A stretch of 64,000 nt of DNA. Origin: Neisseria chenwenguii. GTDB lineage: Bacteria > Pseudomonadota > Gammaproteobacteria > Burkholderiales > Neisseriaceae. The translations under genes and the position numbers were made by a program. Shown in pieces: positions 15,379-24,999 of this stretch. Below the pieces are notes generated by a model that saw only the letters and a list, made by a program, of their open reading frames with translations, ran no database searches and had not been told where the DNA came from. Numbering within the stretch: the first letter of the stretch is position 1; each line of letters starts with the position of its first letter. The stretch is taken from assembly GCF_002216145.1 (NCBI RefSeq), contig NZ_CP022278.1, positions 2,432,445 through 2,496,444 of the forward strand. The letters are read 5' to 3'.

Positions 15379-17130
15379 TTAATTTCCTTTAAAACAATCC
15401 CCAATCATATCCGCCAGCGCCGTCTGCCGCTTTTTGCGCGTCTCAACCGCCGCCGTCCACTCGTTTTTCCCGCCCCAAAACACAAATTTCTCCCGCGCGC
15501 GGGTAATCGCGGTATAGAGCAGCGCGTTGTTCAGCCCCGACAAAACATCGTCTTCGTCCGTATCCGCCGCCGGTGCGCCGCCCGATGGCGGCAGCAGCCA
15601 GACCTCGCCGTATTCCGAACCCTGGCTTTTGTGCACCGTCATCGCAAACGCCGGTTCATACGGCGGCAGGCGGCTGACGGGGATTTTTTTCAGGCCGTCT
15701 GAAACCTTGAAATACGCCGCGAGGCCGTCTGAATCCGCATTGGGCATCATCAGGCCGATGTCGCCGTTAAACAGATCCAGCCCGTAATCGTTGCGCGTCA
15801 CCATCAGCATCTGCCCCGCATACCACGGCACATCCGCGCGGGCGCGTTTTTCCAGCATCAGGCGGTTGAGATAGGCTTCGTTGAACGCCGCCGCGTCTTT
15901 GCGCCACGCCGCGAGTACGACCACGTCCGCCGCGTGTTTGAAGGCCGTCTGAACATCTCCGGCGTCCACCGCCCGCCAATAGGCCGCGTGTTTGCGGTAA
16001 AGCAGCGCCGCCTGCTGTTTGGGCGTACCCGCCATCACCGCCAAATGCTCGGGAAATTTGTCGAACTGCGCCCATGCTTCTTCGCTCTGCCCCGCCACCA
16101 CCGCGCGTGCGAGGCAGCCGATGCCGCTGTCGGCGCCGAAACGGTGGCTGACGGTCAGCGCAGCGGTATTTTGCGCCAGCGCGGGCGGATGTCCGGCCGT
16201 CTGAAAACCGTGTTCGGGCAGATATTCGCGCAAACGGCGGTCGGTTTCGGCGTCCAACACCGTTTCCCGCGCCAGCGCCGCCAACACTGCGCCCACGCCC
16301 ACCGAGGGCAGTTGGAACGGATCGCCGAGAAACACCAGGCGGCAGCCCGTCGGCACCGCGCGCAGCAAATCCAAAAGCAGCGAAACGTCCAGCATCGACG
16401 CCTCATCAACCACCAGCATATCCAGCGGCAGCGGATTTTGCGCATCAAACGCCGGCCGCATCTGCGGCGGGCGCAGCTTCAGCAGGCGGTGCACCGTTTT
16501 GCCTTCCAGAGCCGCCAGATGCGTTTTGGTTTCAGACGGCATCTCGAATTTTTCCAGCGCCTGATGCAGCGCCCGCGCCATATGCGCCGCCGCCTTGCCC
16601 GTCGGCGCCGCCAGCGCGATGCGCGGCAGCTTGGCCGAATTGGCGCACACCAAACCCAGCAGTTTCGCCACCGTCGTCGTCTTGCCTGTACCCGGCCCGC
16701 CCGTAATCAGCATAAACGGCTTGATCAACGCCAGCGCCGCCGCATCGCGCTGCCCTTCGCTACCCTTGTCTGCAAACCAGTTTTGCAGGTTTTGCGCCGT
16801 CTGCATCCAATCCACTTCCGGCGCAGGCGCTTCGGCCAGCCGTTTGATTTCTGCCGCCAAATCCTGCTCGAGCTGCCAAAGCCGTCCTAAAAACAAACGG
16901 TTGCCCGCCAAAACCAAAGGCGAACCCGCGCCGCCGACCAACCCGCCGCAACGCCGCAACGCCGCCGCATCGCCATCGCTGATGCGGACAAACGAATGCC
17001 CGTTTTGCAGCGCATTGAAAAGCTGCACGACAAACGGCGACGCCACACCCGCCACGTCGGGGGCAAAGTTTTCGATAAAACGCGTCGCAGCGGCGGCGGG
17101 ACTGAGATAAAAATGTTCGGGATCTTGCAT
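15379..17130 (-). CDS. recD: RecBCD exonuclease V subunit RecD
   Basis: 5'-3' helicase subunit of RecBCD, which processes double-strand breaks and incoming DNA. I start at ATG 17130 (583 residues); an in-frame extension of 24 residues lacks family similarity. Walker A is GGPGTGKTTTV at 144-154, followed by VVDEASMLD (Walker B), RLVFLGDPFQLPSVGVGAVL, and the C-terminal motif FAMTVHKSQGSEYGEVWLLPP and YTAITRAREKFVFWG. Several internal DUS copies encode FQTA or SDGL. recB and recC are not in the window. Confidence 0.95.
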   Translation of the reverse strand: MQDPEHFYLSPAAAATRFIENFAPDVAGVASPFVVQLFNALQNGHSFVRISDGDAAALRRCGGLVGGAGSPLVLAGNRLFLGRLWQLEQDLAAEIKRLAEAPAPEVDWMQTAQNLQNWFADKGSEGQRDAAALALIKPFMLITGGPGTGKTTTVAKLLGLVCANSAKLPRIALAAPTGKAAAHMARALHQALEKFEMPSETKTHLAALEGKTVHRLLKLRPPQMRPAFDAQNPLPLDMLVVDEASMLDVSLLLDLLRAVPTGCRLVFLGDPFQLPSVGVGAVLAALARETVLDAETDRRLREYLPEHGFQTAGHPPALAQNTAALTVSHRFGADSGIGCLARAVVAGQSEEAWAQFDKFPEHLAVMAGTPKQQAALLYRKHAAYWRAVDAGDVQTAFKHAADVVVLAAWRKDAAAFNEAYLNRLMLEKRARADVPWYAGQMLMVTRNDYGLDLFNGDIGLMMPNADSDGLAAYFKVSDGLKKIPVSRLPPYEPAFAMTVHKSQGSEYGEVWLLPPSGGAPAADTDEDDVLSGLNNALLYTAITRAREKFVFWGGKNEWTAAVETRKKRQTALADMIGDCFKGN

Positions 17131-17253
17131 GACTGTCGCTTTTCTCTGTCGGAACGGCGGTTTGACTAAAAAATACGGGCGGGTATCAACCCCGCCCTGC
17201 ATCCGGCCTGCCCGGACGTTTCGGTTTTAAACGCAGAAGGCCGTCTGAAAAAT

Positions 17254-17919
17254 TCACAGCAGCTTGCCGCAGCAGGCTTTGTATTTCTTGCCGCTGCCGC
17301 ACGGGCAAGGATCGTTGCGGCCGATTTTTGCGGCTTTGCGGCAGTAGGTTTGCGGTTTGTTGATGACGGCCTGCCAATAGAAATAGATGTCGAGCAAAAC
17401 GTGCGGCAGTTCGGATTCGAGTTCGGTCAGTTCGCTTTCGGTCAGGTGCAGGATGACTTCGCCGTTTTGTTCTTCGTCGTAAATGCCGCCCAGCGCCATA
17501 ATCGGGTAAAACAAATCTTCAAATTCTTCTTGGGCAATGGTTTCAAACCAGTCGGTCGGCACGACGTCGAGCGCGTAGAGATAGGCGTTGCACCAGGTGT
17601 AGAAATCGGGATTGCCCGCATCGTCTTCGTAAAGCCACAAATCGGGCAGCATTTTCGCTTGGAGTTTGCTGCGCATATCGGTGGCCAGCGCGATGACGAG
17701 ACGTTCGACTTCGCTGCGCTCTTTGGCATCGAACAACGATTCGTCGCCCAATACTTCGGGCAACCAGTCGTTGGGATTTAAGGCGTCGGGACCGCTCAAA
17801 AGCGCGGTCATAAACGCCTGCACTTCGTCGCAGCGCATGGTGTTGTGTTCCAGCGATTTTTCGTCCAAGAGCGCCATCAGGCGCGTGCGCGCAGTTTGGT
17901 CGAAGGTTGGAATTTGCAT
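17254..17919 (-). CDS. UPF0149/YecA-like protein with SEC-C zinc motif
   Basis: 221-residue protein of the UPF0149 (YecA) group. The acidic helical N-terminal domain fits this group, and the tail is the SEC-C motif [13 protein letters not shown] (205-217), the same zinc-binding module that SecA uses to touch SecB and ribosomes. ATG 17919 is chosen over an in-frame TTG two codons earlier because AAGGA stands seven bases upstream. Molecular function is unknown; binding to ribosomes or the Sec machinery is inference from the motif. It lies between recD and the SpoU methyltransferase on the same strand. Confidence 0.85.
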   Translation of the reverse strand: MQIPTFDQTARTRLMALLDEKSLEHNTMRCDEVQAFMTALLSGPDALNPNDWLPEVLGDESLFDAKERSEVERLVIALATDMRSKLQAKMLPDLWLYEDDAGNPDFYTWCNAYLYALDVVPTDWFETIAQEEFEDLFYPIMALGGIYDEEQNGEVILHLTESELTELESELPHVLLDIYFYWQAVINKPQTYCRKAAKIGRNDPCPCGSGKKYKACCGKLL

Positions 17920-17953
17920 GATCAATCCTTGATTTTAAAGTGTTTTAATATTT

Positions 17954-18742
17954 TCAGACGGCCTGAATGCGCTGGCGCATCTGTTCAAACAGGCAAACCG
18001 TCGCGGCCATTGCGGCGTTGAGCGATTCGGTCTGCCCGAGCATGGGAATGCGCACACAGCCGTCGGCGGCGGCAATCAGCGCAGCATCCACGCCGCTGCC
18101 TTCGTTGCCGAAAATCCACGCGGCGGGCGCGGTGAGCTTCATTTCATAGAGATTCTGCGGATTGCCGCTGTCCAAAGCCGTGGCCCAAACGGGCGCGCGG
18201 TAATGCTGCCGCCAATCGGCAAGATCGACATCGGTATGAAGTGCCAACAGGAAATGCGCCCCCATGCCCGCGCGCAATACTTTCGGCGACCAGACGTCGG
18301 CGCAACCGCGCCCCAAGACGATTTGCCGGACGCCCGCCGCCGCGGCGCTGCGCAGTATGGTGCCGACATTACCCGGATCTTGCAGGCGGTCGAGTATCAC
18401 GCAGTCGCCCGTTTGCGGTAGATTGCCGGGTTTCGGAATCTTTACCAGCGTCATGATTTCGTCGCCGTCGGTCAGGCTGCCGGCTTTGGCCAAAAGGCCG
18501 TCTGAAACCTGCGTCAGCAATGATTCGGGCAGTTTACCGGCCAGCCTGCGGATTTCACGATTGGCGGTTTTGGCCTCGGGCAGGTAAACCTGCTCGGGAA
18601 CAATCCCTGCCCGAAGGCAGGCGTCTAAAAGGTGCACTCCCTCCAGCACGGCCTGCCCGCCCTCCCGCCGCGCTTTGGCTTGGGAGAGCAGTTTGCCGAG
18701 GTGTTTGATTTGGCTGTTTTGGACGGAGGTAATCAATTTCAT
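17954..18742 (-). CDS. TrmH/SpoU-family RNA 2'-O-methyltransferase
   Basis: 262-residue SPOUT-fold enzyme that 2'-O-methylates rRNA or tRNA using S-adenosylmethionine. Motif 1 ILDRLQDPGNVGTILRSAAAAG, motif 2 WIFGNEGSGVD and motif 3 IPMLGQTESLNAAMAA are intact; an N-terminal substrate-binding region (KHLGKLLSQAKARREGGQAVLEGVHLL) precedes them. The start ATG 18742 gives a normal length; an extension of ten residues contains a chance DUS translation. The exact target cannot be told from sequence; it is nearer to RlmB/TsnR-like enzymes than to TrmL. Confidence 0.9.
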   Translation of the reverse strand: MKLITSVQNSQIKHLGKLLSQAKARREGGQAVLEGVHLLDACLRAGIVPEQVYLPEAKTANREIRRLAGKLPESLLTQVSDGLLAKAGSLTDGDEIMTLVKIPKPGNLPQTGDCVILDRLQDPGNVGTILRSAAAAGVRQIVLGRGCADVWSPKVLRAGMGAHFLLALHTDVDLADWRQHYRAPVWATALDSGNPQNLYEMKLTAPAAWIFGNEGSGVDAALIAAADGCVRIPMLGQTESLNAAMAATVCLFEQMRQRIQAV

Positions 18743-18811
18743 GGAGGCATTATAGCGGTTTTCAGACGGCACGGGCGGCAGAAAATGCCGCAGTTGTTTT
18801 CAGACGGCATA

Positions 18812-18823
18812 TTGTGTACACAA
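18812..18823. promoter_or_regulatory. Perfect 12-bp palindrome TTGTGTACACAA
   Basis: Lies in the AT-rich region between the divergent methyltransferase and the unknown gene at 19170, upstream of two terminators. Candidate operator. Confidence 0.35.
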
Positions 18824-18829
18824 CCATAC

Positions 18830-19031
18830 AGAAAGAAAAATAATATTTATACATTTCAATATATTATTAACAATTCGGCAAAATTTTCCGCGCAAGGCTT
18901 GAATGTGCCCGATTTCTTGTTTTAGACTAACCCGCATCCGTCAACCAAACCGTTTGATGAAATCATGAACACCCGTTTCCGCCCGTCTGCTTATTATTAT
19001 TGGTACCCCACAAAAGTGCGGTACTTTTTTG
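18830..19031 (+). ncRNA. Candidate small RNA ending at a terminator
   Basis: No open reading frame with a ribosome site is visible in this region. It begins with a very AT-rich stretch (18830-18880) suitable for a promoter and ends with a terminator at 19003-19031 that serves no visible plus-strand gene. The 5' end is undetermined. It may be an sRNA or an attenuated leader. Confidence 0.35.
19003..19031 (+). terminator. Terminator with no upstream gene on its strand
   Basis: GTACCCCAC and GTGCGGTAC pair (one mismatch) around AAAA, followed by six T. The right arm contains the 9-mer AAGTGCGGT. Confidence 0.7.
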
Positions 19032-19077
19032 CGCTTGTCTGAGAATACAGACGTTTGAAGCAGATGCGAAACAGAGC

Positions 19078-19103
19078 CGCCGATTTTTTCAGGCGGTTTT
19101 TTG
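19078..19103 (+). terminator. Second tandem terminator
   Basis: CCGCC and GGCGG flank a 10-base loop, followed by six T; it is 47 bp after the first terminator and 66 bp before the gene at 19170. Between the two, GTCTG-agaata-CAGAC forms another hairpin. Confidence 0.65.
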
Positions 19104-19169
19104 TATTTGTGCGATTGCTGTCTGAAACCGCCTCCCCGACCCGACACACTAAAAACAAGGAGCAATCAC

Positions 19170-19688
19170 ATGAAAACCGCCGCCCGACGCCTCCCTGCCG
19201 CCCCCGTCCTCAAACCCGAAGCGCTGCACCGCTTTGCCCTGATTGTCGACGGCAACGCCCACCGCTCCGATTTGTGTGGTGCCGCCCTGCCCGATACGCC
19301 GCATCCTGCGCTCAGCGAGGCGCTTATTCCGCAAATCCGCACTGTTGCCACCTTGATTGCCGCCGCCCGCCACGATTTCGGCAGCCGCAGCCCCGGCGTC
19401 TTTACCGAAGAAGCCGATTTTTTCGCCGCCCGCATTTTAGTATTGGGCGCACGCCGCTTCCATCTCGACATTACGCTCGTTCCCATGCTCAACACCGCCA
19501 ACCGCCGCGCCCGCGAATTTGCGCAGCGCCACGGCCTGCCGTTTGCCCCCGCCGAAATCCGCATGAGCCTCAACGCCGGCCGGCCGGCCAACCTGCTGAT
19601 TATCGAAAGCTGCCGCCATGCGGAAAACATCGGCAGTCTGGTCGAAAACAGCCGTGCGTTTGCCGCAAACCTGCCCTTTGCCGTCTGA
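19170..19688 (+). CDS. Hypothetical protein, 172 aa, unknown family
   Basis: I do not recognise this protein. It starts at ATG 19170 after AAGGAGCAATCAC, a strong ribosome site. No signal peptide or membrane segment is evident. The composition is Ala/Arg/Leu rich with a central helical part (ARHDFGSRSPGVFTEEADFFAARILVLGARRFHLDITLVPMLN), which could be a regular soluble fold. The stop codon lies in a DUS (GCCGTCTGA) at 19680-19689, so the uptake sequence encodes the last residues (FAV-stop). Transcription is preceded by two terminators, so it is either attenuated or has its own promoter in the 66 bp after 19103. Confidence 0.6.
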   Translation: MKTAARRLPAAPVLKPEALHRFALIVDGNAHRSDLCGAALPDTPHPALSEALIPQIRTVATLIAAARHDFGSRSPGVFTEEADFFAARILVLGARRFHLDITLVPMLNTANRRAREFAQRHGLPFAPAEIRMSLNAGRPANLLIIESCRHAENIGSLVENSRAFAANLPFAV

Positions 19689-19793
19689 AAAACCGACAAA
19701 CCCGTAAATCCGCCCGCAAACACGCTTGATAAATTCCCAATCCGCACCATATAGAGCGCTGACTACCTTCCAACCACCCCGACAGGATAAACA

Positions 19794-20387
19794 ATGAAAA
19801 AAATCCTTGCCTTAGCCGCCGTAACCGCTTTTGCGCTTGCCGCGTGCAAAGACAATACGCAAGCCCAGCTCGAGCAGCAGCAGAAGCAGATTGAAGCTTT
19901 GCAGCAACAGCTTGCCCAACAAGGCGCCGCTGCCGCGCAGGACAACACCGTTTACCAGCTCGCTGCCAGCGCGGTCAAAGATACCATTCCCGCCGAAGCG
20001 CTTGCCAACAACGGCAACGGCCAGCCCGTAACCGGCAGCGACGGCCAGCAGTATATCTACGACCAGTCCAGCGGAAGCTGGCTGTTGCAAAGCCTTGTCG
20101 GCGCGGCTGCGGGCGCGTTTATCGGCAACGCTTTGGCCAACAAATTCACCCAGGCGAAAAACCAAAACAGCCCGATCGCCCAACGCGCGCGCAACAGCTA
20201 CTACCAAACCGCCCGCCCGAATGCGCGCACGACGCAGCAGCTCAACACCCGTACCGTTCCTGCGCAAAACCGCGCCGCCGCCGGCAATCCGCAATACCGC
20301 CAAACCCAAAACGCGCCGTCAAACTACCGCCGTCCGGCGACTGTCCGCCGCAGCGGATTCGGTCGCGGGTTCGGCCGCAGACGTTAA
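19794..20387 (+). CDS. Lipoprotein with coiled coil and Arg-rich tail
   Basis: 197 residues with a lipoprotein signal: MKKILALAAVTAFALAAC with lipidated Cys18 (no Asp at +2 but Lys-Asp at +2/+3). Residues about 22-48 are Gln-rich and form a coiled coil; about 95-118 are Gly/Ala rich (SLVGAAAGAFIGNALANK), like glycine-zipper outer-membrane lipoproteins. The tail is Arg, Asn and Gln rich, ending in RRSGFGRGFGRRR, likely disordered and able to contact nucleic acid or peptidoglycan (inference). Function unknown. An inverted DUS follows the stop. Confidence 0.78.
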   Translation: MKKILALAAVTAFALAACKDNTQAQLEQQQKQIEALQQQLAQQGAAAAQDNTVYQLAASAVKDTIPAEALANNGNGQPVTGSDGQQYIYDQSSGSWLLQSLVGAAAGAFIGNALANKFTQAKNQNSPIAQRARNSYYQTARPNARTTQQLNTRTVPAQNRAAAGNPQYRQTQNAPSNYRRPATVRRSGFGRGFGRRR

Positions 20388-20398
20388 GCGCATAACAG

Positions 20399-20422
20399 AG
20401 GCCGTCTGAATTTCAGACGGCC
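20399..20422 (+). terminator. Inverted DUS hairpin after lipoprotein gene
   Basis: AGGCCGTCTGAA and TTTCAGACGGCCT directly abut. Confidence 0.65.
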
Positions 20423-20495
20423 TGAGGCGTATATTCCGTTTGTTGGATTTTTTGACGGCAAACGTCTTTCCTACACCGCTTTTCAGACGGCCTGA

Positions 20496-21488
<993 letters not shown>

Positions 21489-21505
21489 GTGTTCCGTTAA
21501 AACCC

Positions 21506-21541
21506 AAGGCCGTCTGAAAATGCGGTTTTCAGACGGCCTTC
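21506..21541 (+). terminator. Inverted DUS hairpin after trxB
   Basis: AAGGCCGTCTGAAAA and TTTTCAGACGGCCTT pair around five bases. Confidence 0.75.
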
Positions 21542-21574
21542 CCCTATTTCCGCTCCTAAAAAACACCCCACACC

Positions 21575-23566
21575 ATGCACAGAATCACGCCGAAAAACCT
21601 TCCTGCCCTGCTCGACCAACACATCGACGACACCGATTTTGTGTTGGTGTTGAACGCGTTGGTCTGCTTTTTGCGCCGCGGCGGACGGAAAAACGCGTTT
21701 GCCCGTTTCGACCGCTTCATTGAGGTTTTGCAGCGCGACAAAGCCTTATGCCGCCGTTTCGGCAACCGTTTCCATGCTTGGCTGGCGGAAGTTCACACCG
21801 TGCCCGCGCTGGTGAAACTCGGCATTTTCTCGCGCGACAGTTTTCTGCGTGAAACCGCCGTGCGCATTTACGAGCGTTTCAGCCCGTCTTACAAGGATTT
21901 CGGCAATCTGCGCGAAGTGTTTCTCTATCTTTTCCACAGCGGAAACGACGAAAAATGGCTGGGAGGCATTTCCCTGCGCCAATGGCTGAAATGCTACCGC
22001 CTGATTTGCCGGAACACCGAACCCGCGCTGGTTCAGACGGCCTCGCGCCATATCGGCGAAGCGCGCTTGAGGGCGATGGAACTTTTATCCGTCTGGATTG
22101 CCGCCGAGGCGCTCGAACCCGAGCTTATCCGCCTTGAGCCACGCATTTTGGAAACCGATTCGGCCTTTATCGCGCTGCAACGCGAGGTGTCGAAACTGGT
22201 CGAACACAGCCGCGAACACGACCATCCGTATGATGCCGCGCATCTGGAAGTGATGTTCGACCAATGCCAAACCCAAGTCGATCACCTGCGCCGCAGGGGT
22301 ACGGGCGCAGGCTCTGGTTCGTCGGTCAAAGTCGCCCACCTTTTGGAACGCCTGCAACAAACCTTAGGCCGTCTGAAAATCCTCATCCGTATCCAAAACC
22401 GGCCCGCCCAGCGCCGCCGCTTTTCCATCACGCTGCTGGGCGGCATGGTTGACGCCGCCGTCAAACAGCACAGCACGCGCGAGTTGCGCAAAAGCAGCAT
22501 CAAAATGCTCGCCCGCAGCATCACCGAAAACAAAAGCCACCACGGCGGCCACTACATCACCCGCACCCGCAAAGAATACTGGAATATGCTCTATTCCGCC
22601 GCGGGCGGCGGCGTAGTCATCGCCCTGATGGCCTTGCACAAAATCCACATCGGCGCTTTGGGTTACAGCGAATTTGCCACCTCCCTGCTCGCGGGTTTGA
22701 ACTACGGCTTCGGCTTCATGCTGATTCACGTTCTGCACATGACCGTCGCCACCAAACAGCCCGCCATGACTGCCGCCAGTTTTGCCGAACAGGTCGATTT
22801 GAACGAACGCGGCCGCGCCGTGGACAACAAACTCGCCAAACTCCTCATCGATGTAAGCCGTTCGCAAAGCGTCGCCGTGTTCGGCAACGTCAGCTTGGCG
22901 ATACTTGTCGCCGGCATCGTTTCCGCCGCCTACGCCCACACATTCCACGCGCCGCTGCTCTCCGCCGCCGACAGCGCTTACCAGCTCGAATCGGTCGAAC
23001 TCCTGACCCGCCCTACCCTCTGGTATGCTGCCATTGCCGGCGTCTGGCTGTTTTGCTCCGGCATCATCGCCGGCTTTTTCGATAACCGCGCCGACTACCT
23101 CGACCTGCGCAACCGCCTGACCGTCAACCCGCTTTTGCGCAAAATCCTGCCGACCAAAATCCGCCGCGTCTTTGCCGCTTACATTCACGCCCACTACGGC
23201 TCGCTCGCCGGCAACTTCATCTTCGGCATGCTCTTGGGCATGACCGGCTGGCTCGGCCACGCCCTCGGCCTGCCGCTCGACATCCGCCACGTCGCCTTCT
23301 CCTCCGCCAACTTAGGCTACGCCGCCGTCAGCAGCCACATCGGCTTTACCGCCTTCCTCTACGGCATGGCCGGCGTACTCACCATCGGGCTGGTCAACCT
23401 CATTGTCAGCTTCCACCTCGCCCTCTACGTCGCCCTGCGTTCGCGCGGCACCGAAATCGGCAGCATCGGCAAACTGCTGAAAAGCCTGTGGGTGCAGATT
23501 AGAGCCAACCCGCTGCTGCTGGTTTATCCCGTTCAGACGACCGGGAAAAACAGCAGCGTAAAATAA
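21575..23566 (+). CDS. gcr: Gcr family putative site-specific recombinase (membrane protein)
   Basis: 663-residue member of the family annotated as SpecificRecomb/Gcr from Neisseria. Residues 1-330 are soluble and helical, with Arg/Leu-rich stretches. From about 345 on there are five or more hydrophobic membrane segments (SAAGGGVVIALMALHKI, VAVFGNVSLAILVAGIVSAA, LWYAAIAGVWLFCSGIIAGFF, FIFGMLLGMTGWLGHALGL, GMAGVLTIGLVNLIVSFHLALY). I see none of the Tyr- or Ser-recombinase catalytic motifs. The recombinase name comes from the family; a membrane-embedded protein of this kind is unlikely to be a conventional recombinase. Confidence 0.8.
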   Translation: MHRITPKNLPALLDQHIDDTDFVLVLNALVCFLRRGGRKNAFARFDRFIEVLQRDKALCRRFGNRFHAWLAEVHTVPALVKLGIFSRDSFLRETAVRIYERFSPSYKDFGNLREVFLYLFHSGNDEKWLGGISLRQWLKCYRLICRNTEPALVQTASRHIGEARLRAMELLSVWIAAEALEPELIRLEPRILETDSAFIALQREVSKLVEHSREHDHPYDAAHLEVMFDQCQTQVDHLRRRGTGAGSGSSVKVAHLLERLQQTLGRLKILIRIQNRPAQRRRFSITLLGGMVDAAVKQHSTRELRKSSIKMLARSITENKSHHGGHYITRTRKEYWNMLYSAAGGGVVIALMALHKIHIGALGYSEFATSLLAGLNYGFGFMLIHVLHMTVATKQPAMTAASFAEQVDLNERGRAVDNKLAKLLIDVSRSQSVAVFGNVSLAILVAGIVSAAYAHTFHAPLLSAADSAYQLESVELLTRPTLWYAAIAGVWLFCSGIIAGFFDNRADYLDLRNRLTVNPLLRKILPTKIRRVFAAYIHAHYGSLAGNFIFGMLLGMTGWLGHALGLPLDIRHVAFSSANLGYAAVSSHIGFTAFLYGMAGVLTIGLVNLIVSFHLALYVALRSRGTEIGSIGKLLKSLWVQIRANPLLLVYPVQTTGKNSSVK

Positions 23567-23656
23567 TACTGCAAGCTGCGCCTTCCCGCCGAACCGGCAA
23601 AATACCGAATCACGATTATTAACTGTTTTCAGACGGCCTTTCCCGGCCAAACCGCC

Positions 23657-24847
23657 ATGACCACCATCACCTTCCCCCGTCCCACCCGCCTGAGCGCTCT
23701 GCCGCCGCTATCGCTCTATATCCATATTCCGTGGTGCATCAAAAAATGTCCGTATTGCGACTTCAATTCCCACAGCCTGAAAAACCTGCAAAACGGCCTG
23801 CCCGAAGCGGATTACGTTGCCGCGCTGCTGACCGACCTGCAAACCGAGCTGCCGCACGTCTGGGGGCGCAAGGTCGAAACGGTCTTTATCGGCGGCGGCA
23901 CGCCCAGTCTGTTTTCCGCCGACGCTATCGCGCGCCTGCTCAGCGGCATCCGCGCGCTGCTGCCGCTCCAGCCCGACGCGGAAATCACGTTGGAAGCCAA
24001 TCCGGGCACGTTTGAAATTGAAAAATTCAAAGGTTTTAAAGACGCGGGCATCACGCGGCTCTCCATTGGTGTGCAGAGTTTCGACGATGAAATGCTCCAA
24101 CGGCTCGGACGCGTACACAACGGCGGCGAGGCATTGGCAGCCATTGATACTGCTTTGAATTTATTTGAAAAAGTCAACATAGACTTGATGTATGCCCTGC
24201 CGCACCAAACCGTTCAGACAGCCTTAAGCGACGTCCAAACCGCCATCGCCACGGGCGCCGGCCACATCAGCGCCTATCATCTGACGATGGAACCGAACAC
24301 GCCCTTCGGCCACACGCCGCCGCAGGGTTTGCCGCAGGACGATGCCGCGCTCGACATCGAAGACGCCGTTCACGGCGCGTTGGCTCAGGCCGGTTTCCGC
24401 CACTACGAAACTTCCGCGTTTGCCCGCGCCGGCAAAGAATGCCGCCACAACCTCAATTATTGGCAGTTTGGCGACTACCTCGGCATCGGCGCGGGCGCGC
24501 ACGGCAAAATCTCACACCACGACCGCATCGGGCGCACCGTACGCCGCCGCCACCCGACCGAATACCTCGCCGCCATGCAGCACAGCCCCGCTGCCGCTGT
24601 CGAGCGCAAAAACATTGCCGAGGGTGATTTGGCGTTTGAATTCATGATGAACGCCCTGCGCCTCACCGACGGCGTTCCAGCCGCCCTGCTCGAAGAACGA
24701 ACCGGCATCAGTACTGCGCAAATCATGGTGCAAATCGAAACCGCCCGCCGCAAAGGGCTGCTCGAACCCAACCCGACGGTGTTCAGGCCGTCTGAAAAAG
24801 GGCTGCTGTTTTTGAATGATTTGTTGCAGTGTTTTTTAGCAGATTAA
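23657..24847 (+). CDS. hemW: Radical SAM heme chaperone HemW
   Basis: Radical SAM protein that carries heme (formerly annotated as a coproporphyrinogen oxidase-like HemN). 396 residues. Cys27, Cys31 and Cys34 in PWCIKKCPYCDFNSH bind the [4Fe-4S] cluster; true HemN has a further Cys after the third (CxxxCxxCxC), and here the residue pair after Cys34 is Asp-Phe, which favours HemW. GGGTPSL and NPGT...KGFKDAGITRLSIGVQSFDDEML are SAM-binding signatures, and the C-terminal HemN domain follows. It begins just after Gcr and an inverted DUS half. Confidence 0.94.
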   Translation: MTTITFPRPTRLSALPPLSLYIHIPWCIKKCPYCDFNSHSLKNLQNGLPEADYVAALLTDLQTELPHVWGRKVETVFIGGGTPSLFSADAIARLLSGIRALLPLQPDAEITLEANPGTFEIEKFKGFKDAGITRLSIGVQSFDDEMLQRLGRVHNGGEALAAIDTALNLFEKVNIDLMYALPHQTVQTALSDVQTAIATGAGHISAYHLTMEPNTPFGHTPPQGLPQDDAALDIEDAVHGALAQAGFRHYETSAFARAGKECRHNLNYWQFGDYLGIGAGAHGKISHHDRIGRTVRRRHPTEYLAAMQHSPAAAVERKNIAEGDLAFEFMMNALRLTDGVPAALLEERTGISTAQIMVQIETARRKGLLEPNPTVFRPSEKGLLFLNDLLQCFLAD

Positions 24848-24943
24848 AAAGTTTGGGCGGCCCAAAATGCCGTCTGAAATTTTCCGCCTGCGGTATTTTG
24901 CGGATAGAACCGGCCGGTCAAACACCGGGCTTATGCTTTTGTT

Positions 24944-24949
24944 TATAAT
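24944..24949 (+). promoter_or_regulatory. Candidate -10 box for cmk
   Basis: TATAAT 51 bp before cmk; no convincing -35 at 17 bp. Confidence 0.35.
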
Positions 24950-24999
24950 GCGGGTAAATGTGCCGTTTCAGACGGCAGACTCAAACCGGAAAGTAAAAC

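Noticed and set aside
22364..23290. 308-codon minus-strand frame inside the Gcr gene
   Set aside because: Shadow frame; the plus-strand product has clear membrane segments and family similarity.
21575..23566. Gcr recombinase as a sign of a mobile element
   Set aside because: No flanking repeats, no tRNA attachment site, no phage or transposon genes nearby, and GC content like the host.
24909..24918. Palindrome ACCGGCCGGT upstream of cmk
   Set aside because: Short GC palindromes are expected often at this base composition, and nothing else supports an operator.
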